Counted from the first letter of the stretch, positions 19,156-29,825 are shown. The stretch is DNA of 32,126 bases from Carex sylvatica (GCA_964058845.1 CAXKVR010000605.1:1-32126); one strand, 5' to 3'. A program made the numbers and translations. Notes: generated by a model from the sequence alone, not told the origin.

Positions 19156-20928
19156 GCATGCATATATGGTTTCATTAGAATAGGTCCAATCATGTGGGCC
19201 TACCAATAAAGTTGGGCTGTAAAGACATTCCGAGTTTTGGATCAAGAGAAATTTAGGCTTAATAATGCCTTCGGGCTGCAAATAGTTCAGAATACACCCA
19301 ATTGATTAAAGCCCACTTGATTGGTAAGACAGTTTGAGAAAAAAAAAAATTCACCAGACCAGAAAATATGCCCCATAAGTTTAAAACCGATTTGTATTTG
19401 ATTTTTGTCTTTTACTCGTTGAATTTTAACGCCATAAGAATCGATTTGTATTTGATTTTTGTCAAAAGACAAAGGAAACCTATTACATGAGCTTTTCAAG
19501 TAAAAGCATTTGAAAATCAGAATTAGTCCTTTCTGCTAAAATTCTTCCATAGGCTCATTTCAGATCTACTAAAAAGAATGTTAACAAAACTATATCAACT
19601 GACCATCGATTTTCGACCAAACAACTATTTCATTGCAATAAGTGGAAGGGCTCGCACTTTTTCAAACCAGGGGTTCTACTTAATCACAATTTTATATTAT
19701 TTAGCTTTTTTGTTCGTTTTGGTTGTTCACTATTGATGCACTGAACGCAATGTTTCAATTCAACGCAAAGATGAAGGACCAATATTCTTGATTTAAAATT
19801 TAGCTCAAACAAAATGGAATGAAGCCTAAGCAAAAGTATAGATTGGTGTAATGGAATATATTCAACAAAAGTCCGAAACACTTCAAAAGTTAAAAGTCAC
19901 TATAACAGGATTCTGAGTTACTTGTATAGCTCCAAGCTGAATATAATAAACCCAAGAAAGATTGATTTTATAAATAGATGAACCTAAAAATATTGTTTAT
20001 ACAACATATTGTTAGACAGCAAACAATAGATATGAAAAATACATAAGACTAATCATCTTGTTAGACAGTAAACAATACAATCACACATGTATATGCATAA
20101 AAAACAACATGTTATTTATTTATTTTATAAAAGCTGCACAAATAATACAACAGAGATGTCCAAATTTATAAAAAGAAAAAAGAAAAAAAACAGTGACTGT
20201 TTTAATGTTGCATTACTGATTTATAATCATGATTTCTACAACCAATCAAATCAAAGATAACCATATGTATGTGATTGATTAACCCACTATGTCGTTGCTA
20301 AAATTTCCCTATAACTCATAAAATAAATAAACGCATCTTTACCTCCCCTATAAACTTGGACAAAAATAAGCAGACAGCGAAAAAGGCTTCCACCGATAAT
20401 CAATAATTTACGAATTTAGATTCATAAATATGATGTTATGTAATCTCTATCTTACAGACTTTCATAATCATTTTTGTGTGATGCTAAATCATACGTACGG
20501 CAACTAAAGAAAAATTATATATGTGGTACTTCAAATGAGAACAAAAACACCAAAAAATAAAAAAATAAAAATTGGGACACCAAATTGATATGATCAAATG
20601 ATTATTATTCGTTAAGAAAGTATCATAAAAAACTATTTTAATTATTATTGATAAGACAATTCAGCACCTGATAACTTTCATTTAATATAGACATATACGA
20701 ATTTTAACATCAATTAAGTTCTTAATGATAATATTCATGTAATAGCATTCATTACGATCCAACACAACAACAAATGAAAATGATAAAATACGAGTACAAC
20801 ATAGACATTTTTATGGTACAATATGAAATATTACATGAAATACGACATACAACGTAAAAGTAAAATAAGCTATATTACAAATATGATGCGTCTCAGTTTA
20901 AATTATTTTTCTGATATTTTGTCAGTTT
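19156..20928. other. AT-rich DNA with small duplications, no gene recognised
   Basis: CGATTTGTATTTGATTTTTG occurs at about 19387 and 19441, and TTGTTAGACAG(C/T)AAACAATA at about 20008 and 20059. No ORF has convincing content. A long stretch (20100-20900) is very A/T-rich. Confidence 0.4.
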
Positions 20929-21327
20929 GGAGTCCCATTTACAACATTTATAAGTTACAACATCTTACAATAATTCGGTTTTATAATTTTTAAAGTCCAA
21001 ACAGTTGATCCAAGCTATTTAACATGATATCTATATTAAAATGTGCTTGGAGATCAAAATTTATATTTTTCTGAATTTTTATACTATTTATTAAGTATTT
21101 TATAAAATTATTATTTTTAGACAATTTTGGACCACTGAAAACATCAGTTTTGTAAAATACTTAATAAATAGTAAAAAAAATCAAAAAAATATAAAATTTG
21201 TCTCCATACACATTTTTATATAGATATCATGTTGAACGGTTTAGATCGACTGTTTGAACTTTAAAAATCGCAAAATCGAATTGTTGCAAAATGTTGTAAC
21301 TTACAAATGTTGTAAGTGGATCCCTCC
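20929..21327. mobile_element. Fold-back MITE with arms of about 170 bp
   Basis: The left half (GGAGTCCCATTTACAACATT...) is the near reverse complement of the right half (...AATGTTGTAAGTGGATCCCTCC). Matching blocks include AAGTTACAACAT, AAAGT(C/T)CAAACAGT, AACATGATATCTATAT, AATGTG and TACTATTTATTAAGTATTTTA. The hairpin loop lies near 21105-21150. The element has no coding capacity. Outer target duplications are not clear; the right end abuts the gypsy LTR. Confidence 0.85.
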
Positions 21328-22709
21328 TGTCACACCCCGCGGCCCCACGAGGCGCGACAGGTGCCTCCTGCCGTAGACATACGGTTGCCCGTATGCCTAC
21401 AAGGCAATTACGATATAATAAAAAGTAAAACACAACCAACAAAACAAACAAATAACTAAGAAAAACAGTTCACAAATCCCAACTGGTCAGGTAATATCAT
21501 ACAAACCCGTATCTCGATGGATACGCATCACAGGATGACATAGAGAGTATATATATACAATCAAAACATAAATATATACATAATCTCTAATGTCACAATA
21601 CCGAACAACTAAGCAGCGGTGAAACCAGGCCTACCGACCTCGTGTCTCTCTCGGATCCGCCGAACCGGAACCTGAAAAATTAACCCAAAAGAGGGGGTGA
21701 GAATTGAATTCTCAGTGCGATAAATTGCCACAAATCGTTCCTGGACTTGCAATCACAGATTATATTCAAAAAGTAAACACAAATAAAGCTCAGATCAGTT
21801 TATAATCATATATAAACATGAATGCACAAACCCGACAACATTTATCCAAATGAAATCACAATTTAGGAATTGCCAAGATGAAATTCAAGCACACAATGTT
21901 TGGTTTAACTCGATTTCAGAATATCTGGTAGTAACTACAGATGCTCCACCAAACTGGACCCCAATTCGTTCCCACTCATCTGTAGGGTTACAGACACCTA
22001 CAGACGGCTGCGCCAGGTAAAACCTTTTCTCATGACACTCATCTGTAGTTACAGGCTTAACTGTTTAATTAAAAGTTTGGTTCCAATTCATATCCGGAAA
22101 ATCCATATAAATCCAATTGACCATCCAAACGCATTACCCCCTGGGTAATGCCTCCGATACACAGTCACCCATAACCAAAATCATAATACAAATTCACTTA
22201 CCCCTCGTTCCAACCGGTACTGGGAACTGCCGAGGGCCAGACGATCTAAAGCTTTAGAACACTGGGCGTCAACGTCCATGCATAGACTTTGACAAATCCG
22301 GATTCACCCCCTGGGTGACGTCATCACGGTGGATGACAATAATACCATATCCACCAACCGATGGTGATATAAAGCACGGTGACTTTAATTCCAAAATCAG
22401 ATCATTCAGATCAACACAAATAATAACCATACCAGCATGCAAATCAATCAGATAAAACAATTCGAGTTTCACTTTATTTGGGCAATGCAATGCATATGAA
22501 TCGAAACACAGTTTAATTTCTGAATATAAAATATCAGACAAGTCCAGAAACCCCGCACCTGAGTAATAGCACGCTCGACTAAGGCTCAGGCGTCTCGAAT
22601 GATTACCACCTATTGCATACATTGATTCGATTAACGTGTTAGATTAATATCCGATAGGTTATCACGAGTTAATTAAAGTTGAACACGGTCTAGGGTTGGT
22701 ATTCGGGTC
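21328..22709 (-). mobile_element. Ty3/gypsy LTR (chromovirus Tekay/Del style), R/U5 part
   Basis: On the minus strand this ends ...GGGGCCGCGGGGTGTGACA at 21328, a terminus style I associate with plant chromovirus LTRs, and contains the TTCTCACCCCCTCTTTTGGG stretch also usual there. The LTR is interrupted at 22710 by Copia-3 and resumes at 32084, where the TATA box is restored. It may be a solo LTR or the 3' LTR of an element extending right of the window. The 117-codon minus ORF at 22269-22622 lies in LTR DNA and is unlikely to be a gene. Confidence 0.65.
22132..22150 (-). other. Hairpin in gypsy LTR
   Basis: CATTACCCCCTGGGTAATG forms an almost perfect short stem. A sister hairpin, TCACCCCCTGGGTGA, lies at 22304-22318. 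The two differ by a paired T-A to C-G change in the stem. Confidence 0.5.
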
Positions 22710-22714
22710 TTATT
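22710..22714. repeat. Target-site duplication TTATT, left copy (Copia-3)
   Basis: TTATT precedes the left LTR and is repeated at 32079-32083 after the right LTR. Confidence 0.9.
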
Positions 22715-22815
22715 TGTTGGGGTTTTGACAGTTCAAACCCATTGATTTGATTAAGTGCGGAAAGAACGTAAAACAAAATTTTACTTCGAATCTTAATCCA
22801 AGGATTAAACGGGGT

Positions 22816-22863
22816 ATGTCAGGAAACATTCCAAGGGGTCCACCTTCCGTATTCCTTTGACAT
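22816..22863 (-). other. Stem-loop module in Copia-3 U5 (3' LTR copy; also at 30199-30246)
   Basis: ATGTCAGGAAACATTCCA and TTCCGTATTCCTTTGACAT flank a GG...CC core and can pair as TGTCAGGAAA with TTCCTTTGACA plus an inner short stem. A clearly related module sits in the internal leader at 28961-29010. Confidence 0.5.
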
Positions 22864-23364
22864 CAGAACCCTATTTAATCCTTTTACAGATCTACTCCAT
22901 AATTGATTTCTAAAACATTAATCTACTTACCAGTTAAATAGATTAATATAACTTGTATATACCTTGTTTCCAAATTCTGATTGGAAAGCAGACCGAGCGA
23001 GAAGAGCTACACCAGGGAATGACTCGTCTCGGAGTATCACACGTGTGATACCTCTATCGGTTATCCACCAGGACTAACCAGAGAGCGGTTTATTTCTTAT
23101 TGCCAGAAATACCGTAAACCGCGGTTTTCTGCAAAAACACTATTCACCGAGAAAAGGACGAAATAACACTATTCACGACCCGCAGTTATTCCGATTCACT
23201 AATAAGCAAAAACAGAAATACCGCGACTTTCGCAAATCTATTATTTCCGAATCCCGAATCCCGTAAACTACCGCAACCGAAAAAGAGAGAAAAATAGAAA
23301 CTCGAATCGATCTGACAATCCGATACGATGTGAATTAGCAAGCTTCTCTCTTACCCTCACCCCT

Positions 23365-23374
23365 CTATTTATAG
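23365..23374 (-). promoter_or_regulatory. TATA box of Copia-3 3' LTR
   Basis: The minus strand reads CTATAAATAG. The equivalent in the 5' LTR is 30748-30757. The 30-bp repeats begin about 27 bp upstream in element sense. Confidence 0.7.
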
Positions 23375-23400
23375 GCATTTGAGAAGGTTCAGGAATTACG

Positions 23401-23477
23401 GAAATGCCATTTACCAAAATGCCATTTACGGAAATGCCATTTACCAAAATGCCATTTACGGAAATGCCATTGAATGG
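23401..23477 (-). repeat. U3 minisatellite, 30-bp unit, 2 full copies plus partial
   Basis: Units 23401-23430 and 23431-23460 are identical, and a partial third follows. Each unit is two related 15-mers, GAAATGCCATTTACC and AAAATGCCATTTACG. The 5' LTR has one unit fewer (30784-30813 plus partial). Position just upstream of the TATA box suggests a promoter element, as with tandem enhancer boxes in Tnt1 U3. Confidence 0.9.
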
Positions 23478-24725
23478 ATAAGGATGATGACATGTCATGT
23501 GTAAAAAGACCAAAATGCCCTTGTGGATAATGTTGATGACATGTATGGATAATGATGAATTTAAAAGACAAAATTCAATTAATATCCATATGTCATATAT
23601 ATAATTGTTCTGAACAGTTATATTTCTTGCGGTTGTTGTTTCGGTAATTTTTATACAACGTGTCGTGCACGTTTATAATTTAACCATTGTTTTTGCTTGT
23701 CATCTTATATGACATTTATAATTTAATTATAACACGTATAATTAATTATAACCATCTTAATATTAATTATAATCAATTTATAATTAATCAATAAGATTCT
23801 CCAATTAGCTCCTATACGGTGTGACCCAATAGGATCTGTGTTATGTTGGTAAATAGAATTAAAACTGTTTTAACTTCTATAATCATGAGAGGCATCTGGC
23901 ATAACGCGTCATGACCATCCAATTACACAGATGATGCTGTACTGTACAATATCACGATCCAGTAAACTATTTTACTCGTGTCAGTTCTTTCGTCTCATAG
24001 CTATCAGATCAGTTTCAAGGTAGGTGTGTGTCATCCTTGCAAACTTAATCTTTTCTTGATCTTGAGCAGATTATCAAATATAATTACTCTTGTAATTATA
24101 CCGCTAGCAGATAATCTTACTCTATCAAGGGGCCCAGTGATGCTATAGCTCGTATAGAGATACGAGGGACAATAGTACTTTTGGTAAACCATCACTACCT
24201 CAGCTAAGCTATGTGTACCGAAAAGCTACCGTTATAACTGCGTTTTACCGACAGCGTTAGATAACAATCACACATACACATCTCTTAGTAGGAAAGATGA
24301 ATACCTCATACTTTAGAACTTAACACTGAATGAAAACATTAATGACACATACACAATTCCATTTAATGTTTCATTCGGGGTCTGTCAAATACCATGTTCC
24401 TAGAACATGTATCTATGTGATTAAAATGACATCTCTTGTCAGTGGTCTGTAAAACTTGACCATCTTTTAATCCACATACTAACCTTGTAACGGTTAATTA
24501 GTGTTCCTGCTAATTACCTCGGTTAGTGACTTTTAAGAATATATAACATCTATATTATGAAGTTTCACAATTCCAGTTATTGACTCTAGTCAGATAAAGG
24601 AATGATTCATAAATGTAATAATATTCAAGGCAACAAAATGACAGTTTATTTAATCACTCAATTCATGAACAAAGCTTTATGATAATTTATCGTATTATTG
24701 ACTTCTAGATTATTACAAACTAACA

Positions 24726-24737
24726 ATCTCCCACTTA
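24726..24737 (-). other. Polypurine tract of Copia-3
   Basis: The minus strand reads AAGTGGGAGAT, directly before the 3' LTR (TGTTAG...). Confidence 0.85.
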
Positions 24738-25147
24738 AGCTAGGAGCCAATCATTGTAGGTCCTACTTATACGAATCTCTAATATTCTAAAAAGATCTCG
24801 CAGATCTTTAAGAAAACCTCATAGCCAATCTCCTATGTGTTTTAAGCACATAGAAGCAGTATGTATCTGGTACATGGCTTGAGTAAGAGGCTCTCGTGAG
24901 TGGATCAGCTGTGTTGCTGATTGTGTCAATTTTTACAAATCTTTACTTTACCTTTATATTAATTATATCTTTTATAATTAATTATAATCATCTTATTATG
25001 TTTACGATCTCTCGTTTTAGGTGATAATGTCATAGAACACGTTTGGATCTCGAGTACGTTCTCGGTTCCTTGGCCTGAGCTATAGCTCTATTGTTGTCTC
25101 AATAGAGGTCCACAGAGCCTTGAACACTTGGAACCACTCTAAGTTTG
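24738..25147 (-). pseudogene. Copia-3 RNase H remnant with AT-rich insertion
   Basis: Pieces such as NNRAIAQAKEPRTYSRSKRV (about 25030-25090) and NTADPLTRASYSS (about 24900-24930) are recognisable RNase H and C-terminal segments, in different contexts and with stops between. About 60 bp of almost pure A/T (about 24945-25005), containing TATAATTAATTATAA, separates them. This resembles the LTR stretch near 23735-23790. Confidence 0.65.
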
Positions 25148-25478
25148 TTAAGAAACTTTTGATCCAAAAACTCTCTTGGAAGTATTCCTATGTTCCAAGC
25201 ATGGATTAGCCTGATATCTACTTGTCACACTCAAAGTGTACGAGTTATTAGGGCGAGTGCACAACATGGCGTACTTGATAGAGTCCATAGCCAAAGCGTA
25301 TGGTACTCTACTCATTGCTCTTTTGCTCATCAGTTATCGAAAGACACTGAGTCTTGCTAAGCTGTACACCATGACTCATTGGCAGGAATCCCCTTCTGGA
25401 ATCCTGCATGTTGAACCGATTCAACAATTTGTCAATGTACATGCTTTGACTCAATCCTATGAGTCAAATCGATCTATC
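25148..25478 (-). pseudogene. Copia-3 RT C-terminal region
   Basis: After the TGA at 25479-25481 the same frame continues as DRS, a second TGA (25464-25466), then LIGLSQSMYIDKLLNRFNM and RGFLPMSHGVQLSKTQC. A frameshift then leads into MSRVPYALAMDSIKYAMLCT and SVTSRYQANP. Several positions differ from the common Copia pattern by single G-to-A changes, for example MD where MG and PN where PD are usual. Confidence 0.8.
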
Positions 25479-26867
25479 TCAGTAGATCTCTATGTCTAGT
25501 ATATAGACAGTCTCACCCAAGTCCTTCATTGCTAAGACTTTCTTAAATGAAGACTTGGCTAATTCCAACAGAGGAATATCGTTTCCGATTAAGAGTATGT
25601 TATCTACATATAAGATTAGAAAAGCGATGACACTCCCACTAGTTTTCCTGTACACACACGGTTCTTCTTCGCATCTGACGAAGTCAAACTTTTTGACTTC
25701 TTCGTCAAATTGAAGATTCCAACTCCGTGATGCTTGCTTCAATCCATAAATGGATTTCAGAAGCTTGCATACCTTCCCAGCATTCTTCGGATCTTCAAAA
25801 CCCTCAGGCTGTGTCATGTACACATCCTCTTCTAAATTTCCATTTAAGAAGGCGGTTTTGACATCCATTTGCCATATTTCATAATCATGAAATGCGGGAA
25901 TTGCTAGGAGTATCCGAATTGACTTAAACATAGCTACGGGCGAGAAATTTTCATCATAATCTACGCCGAGAATTTGTTTGAAATCTTTCGCTACAAGCCG
26001 TGCTTTATATACAGTCATACTACCATCCATGTCTGTTTTTCTTTTAAAAACCCACTTGTTAGCTATGGGTTTCACCCCATCAAGTGGTACAACTAGGTTC
26101 CAGACCGTGTTGTCATACATGGACTGTATTTCGGATCTCATGGCCTTTAGCCATTTATCAGAGTCGGGTCTATCCATTGCTTCCGCATAGGTCAGAGGAT
26201 CTTCAGTATCAAAAACTGAGACCTCGTGCAGTCCCAAGTACCTCTCAGGTGCATGGACTGTCCTTGTTGACCTACGTAGCACTTGTTCTTCGGGCTGTCG
26301 AACTTGATCCACAACTGTATGCGGATCCAGTTCTACTTCAACTTGCGTTGAAGTACTTGAGCTCGGGACTAGAACCTCTTCCACAGCTACTTGTGGATTT
26401 GGTACTTCCAGATGCTCATCAGCCGAAGTATCAAGTGGTGGGATTATCTGATCTGGTTCAGATATTGTATTGTGTGATGTATCTTGAATTTCTTCAAGTA
26501 TTACATTACTCCCACTACTTCCTTTTGTGAGAAACTCATTCTCCAAAAATACACCATGACGAGCAACAACTAATTTGTTCTCGGACTGGTAATAGAAGTA
26601 ATATCCTTTCGTTTCCTTAGGATATCCTACGAAAAAGCATTTGTCAGATTTGGGATCAAGCTTGCCAGACGTCGGGCGTTTAACAAATACTTCGCAACCC
26701 CATATTTTAAGATAAGACATATTTGGAGATTTTCCAAACCATAACTCGTACGGAGTCTTTTCTACTGACTTAGATAGAACCATATTTACTGTTCGTGCGG
26801 CAGTTTCTAGTGCGTGTCCCCAAAATGATTTTGGAAGAGTGGTGTTACTCATCATGGAACGAACCAT
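25479..26867 (-). pseudogene. Copia-3 integrase C-terminus plus reverse transcriptase (462-codon open segment)
   Basis: Longest open frame in the window. In order: MVRSMMSNTTLPKSFWGHAL (end of the integrase core), LKIWGCEVFVKRP and CFFVGYPKETKGYYFY (integrase C-terminus), a polar linker (about residues 120-220), then RT motifs [42 protein letters not shown] and KSIYGLKQASRSWN. The catalytic box is YVDN (25599-25610) instead of YVDD, which removes a metal-binding Asp. The segment stops at TGA 25479-25481, well short of the RT end. The start is simply the first ATG after an upstream stop, not a true gene start. Confidence 0.9.
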
Positions 26868-27427
26868 GTCAAGCAGAGTTCGATTCCTTCTTTCAGAAAC
26901 ACCGTTTCATTGCGGTGTCCCCGGAGGTGTGAGCTGTGAGACTATCTCACATTTCTTTAAGTACATTTTAAACTCATAACACAAGTAATTGCCTCTACGG
27001 TCCGATCGTAAGGCCTTAATACTTTTGTTTAGTTGATTTTCTACTTCAGTCTTGAGCCAAGGATTAAAGAGATGCCGGAAAGACCAAAGCAGAGTTCCTT
27101 CTGAAGTCTTTCATTGCAAGGACCCTTTAATCCTTTGAGAATTTCAAGGAATTCAGACATATGTCTAATCAAGTAGACATAATCATATTTACTGAAATCA
27201 TTAGTAAACGTGATAAAGTAGTAATAACTGTTTCTTGCATAAGTACTTATAGGTCCACATACATCCGTGTATATAATACCTAATAAGTCACTTGCCCTTT
27301 CGCCCCTTTTGGAGAAAGACGCATTGGTCATTTTTTCATGTAAACAAGATTCGCACGTGTTTAATTGATTCAAGATCAAATCTATCAAGAAATCCAATTT
27401 CTTGTAACTTCTTGATGCGTTTCTCAT
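26868..27427 (-). pseudogene. Copia-3 integrase core
   Basis: CESCLHEKM (Cys pair of the zinc site), IIYTDVCGPIST (first catalytic Asp), FTNDFSKYDYVYLIRHMSE, then after a frame change KALRSDRRGNYL (second Asp), LTPPGTPQ, TGA (26907-26909, where Trp is usual), and NGVSERRNRTLL (catalytic Glu). The D, D, E residues survive, but the stop and frameshift disable the protein. Confidence 0.85.
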
Positions 27428-27590
27428 TTATATGACCAAGGCGACAATGCCTCATGTAAGTCGTACTTTCATGAGATGCTTTGAGTCGTTTGTTATTGAT
27501 GTTAAACACGGGTTTGTTCATTTCCAATATATATAGATCATTCATCATACAAGAGGATCCATAATATGTCTCAATTTTATAAATAGACAT
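27336..27590 (-). pseudogene. Copia-3 pre-integrase domain
   Basis: YMRHCRLGHINEKRIKKLQ carries the His pair of the HHCC zinc site. It is followed by a frame change into LDRFDLESI and the Cys pair. The upstream part (27591-27750) decodes as the protease C-terminus only after another frame change. Confidence 0.8.
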
Positions 27591-27750
27591 CTATTATCTT
27601 TTATAACAAAAGAGAAATCATTCATCTCTTAACACGAGATTGAAATGATGTTTCTGGAAATGCTTGGAACAAAATATACATTTTCTAATTCCATTTACAA
27701 GCCCGCTAGGCAAATACAACTCTATCATACCGACTGTAACGGCTTGCAAC

Positions 27751-28119
27751 TCATGCTCCGTTTCCAACTCGGAGTTGTACTTCCTTATTGCGTAACTTCC
27801 TCTTATTTATTAGTGCGTGCATATTCATACAAATATGAGCACATGATCTGGTATTCAATACCGAATTATTAAAAGAGGTCGCAACATTAACTTCAATATC
27901 ATTGATACCAGAGACTGAAACTTCTGAGTCTCTCTCAGATTTCAGATCTTCCAGATACCTCGGGCAGTTTCTCTTCCAGTGACTCTTGCTATTATAGTAA
28001 TAGCAGTCATAGGAAGCAGAGACCTTTATCTTGGGAGTGTTCTGATTAAGAACCTGCTTCCCTTTGCCTTTGTACTTAGTAGCCGTTTTCCTTTTTCGCT
28101 TTCTTGATCTTCCTCCCAC
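27751..28119 (-). pseudogene. Copia-3 gag zinc knuckle and protease, both substituted
   Basis: DCYYYNSKSHWKRNC (27964-28005) is the CCHC knuckle with its second Cys replaced by Tyr. VLNTRSCAHIC (about 27835-27860) is the aspartic protease site, reading N-T-R at 27847-27855 where the family has D-T-G. VQLRVGNGA follows, then a stop. All three substitutions are explained by single G-to-A changes on the sense strand. Confidence 0.85.
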
Positions 28120-28380
28120 CTTCTTGGATCATGAAGACATGAGAGCTCTTCTCTATGTCCCCATCCTTGACCCTCAATCATCCCTTGGAGCTCCTGCAAG
28201 CTCTTATCCATCCCATGCTTATGGGAGTTCACGATGAACCCCGAATAGCTGGGAGGAAGTGAGTTCAGGATAATGTCCGTGTCCAACTCGTGGCTCAACG
28301 AACAGTTAAGCTTCTTCAGCTTCTCAACATTGCTTGTCCTACGAAGCATGTGAGTACTGATAGAGCTGCTCTCTACTATT
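28026..28380 (-). pseudogene. Copia-3 gag C-terminal fragment
   Basis: KKLNCSLSHELDTDIILNSL and HGMDKSLQELQGMIEG match the C-terminal part of the Copia gag (UBN2-type) domain. The first 100 or more residues of gag are not found upstream. Downstream the frame shifts before the Lys-rich stretch leading to the zinc knuckle. Confidence 0.8.
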
Positions 28381-28960
28381 TTAGTAGGGACCGGTGTATT
28401 CAGAACATATTCCTTTTCCTTTCGTGTGTCTTTCTTTTCGAGTAAGGAACGTAATGAGAAAGACGTTTCATTTAGTCATGTTCTACAACGTTAAAATGTA
28501 AAGATTTTTAGCTTTGTTCATGTAATGCTTTATTCAAATAATAAAACTCCCACTACAATTTTGTTCTATTTCCATTTGTAGTAGGACCAAGATCCCTATC
28601 TTCATTAATGTACAAGCCAGCTTTTACGCATGACTCAGCCATTAGTTATTTTCAGGTAAGCAAACTTGCTAATCACATCTTCTTGTGATTCTTGGTTTCG
28701 TTAAAACATCACGTGTTTTTAACGAAGACTTTGCCCCAAGCCCAAAACTGTTTTGGAAATCATTGGTAAGTAACCTCACTCTATTTGGTTTGATATGTCG
28801 GACATAACCCTCGACCACCAAAGGTAAAAGGCGACGCTTGCTGAGCAAGACCCGTCAACCAATGAACAATGATGTGAGGAGGATAGAGTAAGAAGGGCAT
28901 ATTACTTAATTAATGGGTTGGTGTTTATGCTTAACAGTGCCAGCAATCTTTAAAATAGAT

Positions 28961-29010
28961 ATGTCAGGAAACATTCCAGGGGTGTCCACCCTCCGTATTC
29001 CTTCGGCATC
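28961..29010 (-). other. Leader copy of the U5 stem-loop module
   Basis: ATGTCAGGAAACATTCCA and CTCCGTATTCCTTCGGCAT match the U5 module at 22816-22863 and 30199-30246. The inner stem is GGTGTCC..CCACC-like here against AAGGGGTCCACCTT there, so the core changed while still able to pair. Confidence 0.5.
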
Positions 29011-29360
29011 AAAATCTATTTCACATGCTTAGCTTTGTTAAGTAGTCAGTTCTTGTAACTGACTTTAGACATTCTTACGGACACGTGAAAGTCGTCTGCC
29101 AGAAAGACAAAGGTGAGTTCCTGCACAAATCTTTCTTTGACATCACGTTCTTTCACGGTTCCTTTGAAAGCGATAAATCTAATTTATACATTTCATATCA
29201 AAGCAGTAAATCTAATTTACTTATATACGGGACCAAGTCAGGTATATTATTTATCAGTTACTAATTCTTTATTTTGCAGCTATGCTCAGTTCTTATTCAT
29301 ACCGTTTAAAGCACATAAACAATTTATATGTTTTAAAATCAGATATTCTTTTCGGTCCAT

Positions 29361-29551
29361 AAAGCAATTTGGTAATGTGACAAAGTTTCTTTTCGGCCAG
29401 CCATTAGGACATGTAAAAGGGGCTCCCAGGAAAGACCGGGGTCACGAGGACCTCTTAGACTCAGTCTTTCCTAGACAGAACCATCTCTTTTACGGTGTGA
29501 AAATGACAGCTCTTACTAAGATACTTTATTGCTTCATCACATTCTTCGATG
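29361..29551 (-). repeat. Leader tandem unit A
   Basis: AAAGCAATTTGGTAATGTGA to GCTTCATCACATTCTT. It contains nested stems GTAAAAG/CTTTTAC (29413-29419/29487-29493) and AGGAAAGAC/GTCTTTCCT (29428-29436/29464-29472, perfect 9 bp), plus CCTAGACAGAAC, shared with Copia-1. Confidence 0.75.
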
Positions 29552-29616
29552 AACTTTACTTATCCGAAGGTTTTCAAAAAGGCGAAAGAGTTACATTTTG
29601 CCATTTCAAAAGCGTT

Positions 29617-29782
29617 AAAGTAATTTGGTAACGTGACAAAGTTCCCTTTGGGCCAGCTATCAGGACACGTAAAAGGGGTTAGTCGAAAAGCCGAGACTTT
29701 TCTTGACATTAACCTTGTCTTTTACGGGTGGAGATTAACAGCTCTTACTCAGGTACTTTATTGCTTCATCACATTCTTAGAT
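29617..29782 (-). repeat. Leader tandem unit B
   Basis: Same start and end words as unit A at an offset of 256 bp (AAAGTAATTTGGTAACGTGA ... GCTTCATCACATTCTT). The outer stem GTAAAAG/CTTTTAC is kept (29669/29725). The inner stem has different bases (GGTTA..GAAAAG with CTTTT..TTAACC). Confidence 0.75.
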
Positions 29783-29825
29783 ATACTCAAACGCAGTTGA
29801 AAGTTTTTAGAACGAAAACATAAAG

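Larger units (their letters stand above)
22715..24725 (-). repeat. Copia-3 3' LTR (2011 bp)
   Basis: TGTTGGGGTTTTGACAG ... TTACAAACTAACA. The core promoter is at 23365-23374. The first roughly 650 bp on the plus strand are R/U5 in element sense and contain the hairpin module at 22816-22863. It carries two full 30-bp minisatellite units plus a partial one. Confidence 0.95.

Noticed and set aside
22269..22622. 117-codon minus-strand ORF
   Set aside because: Lies inside the gypsy LTR R/U5 region and has no recognisable motif.
23268..23571. Minus-strand ORFs with a repeated KWHFGKWHF or NGISVNGILV peptide
   Set aside because: They are translations of the 30-bp U3 minisatellite and lie in non-coding LTR promoter DNA in both LTR copies.
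26084..26530. 148-codon plus-strand ORF
   Set aside because: Exact antisense shadow of the Copia-3 integrase-linker coding frame.
25479..28119. Enzymatic strand-specific G-to-A hypermutation of Copia-3
   Set aside because: Several active-site losses are G-to-A on the sense strand, but stops from CGA to TGA are C-to-T. Ordinary deamination of methylated cytosines on both strands explains this without a special enzyme. A full count against an intact relative would be needed.
29113..29631. 172-codon plus-strand ORF in the Copia-3 leader
   Set aside because: Antisense to the element, spans hairpin repeats, and has no domain. Openness is plausibly chance.
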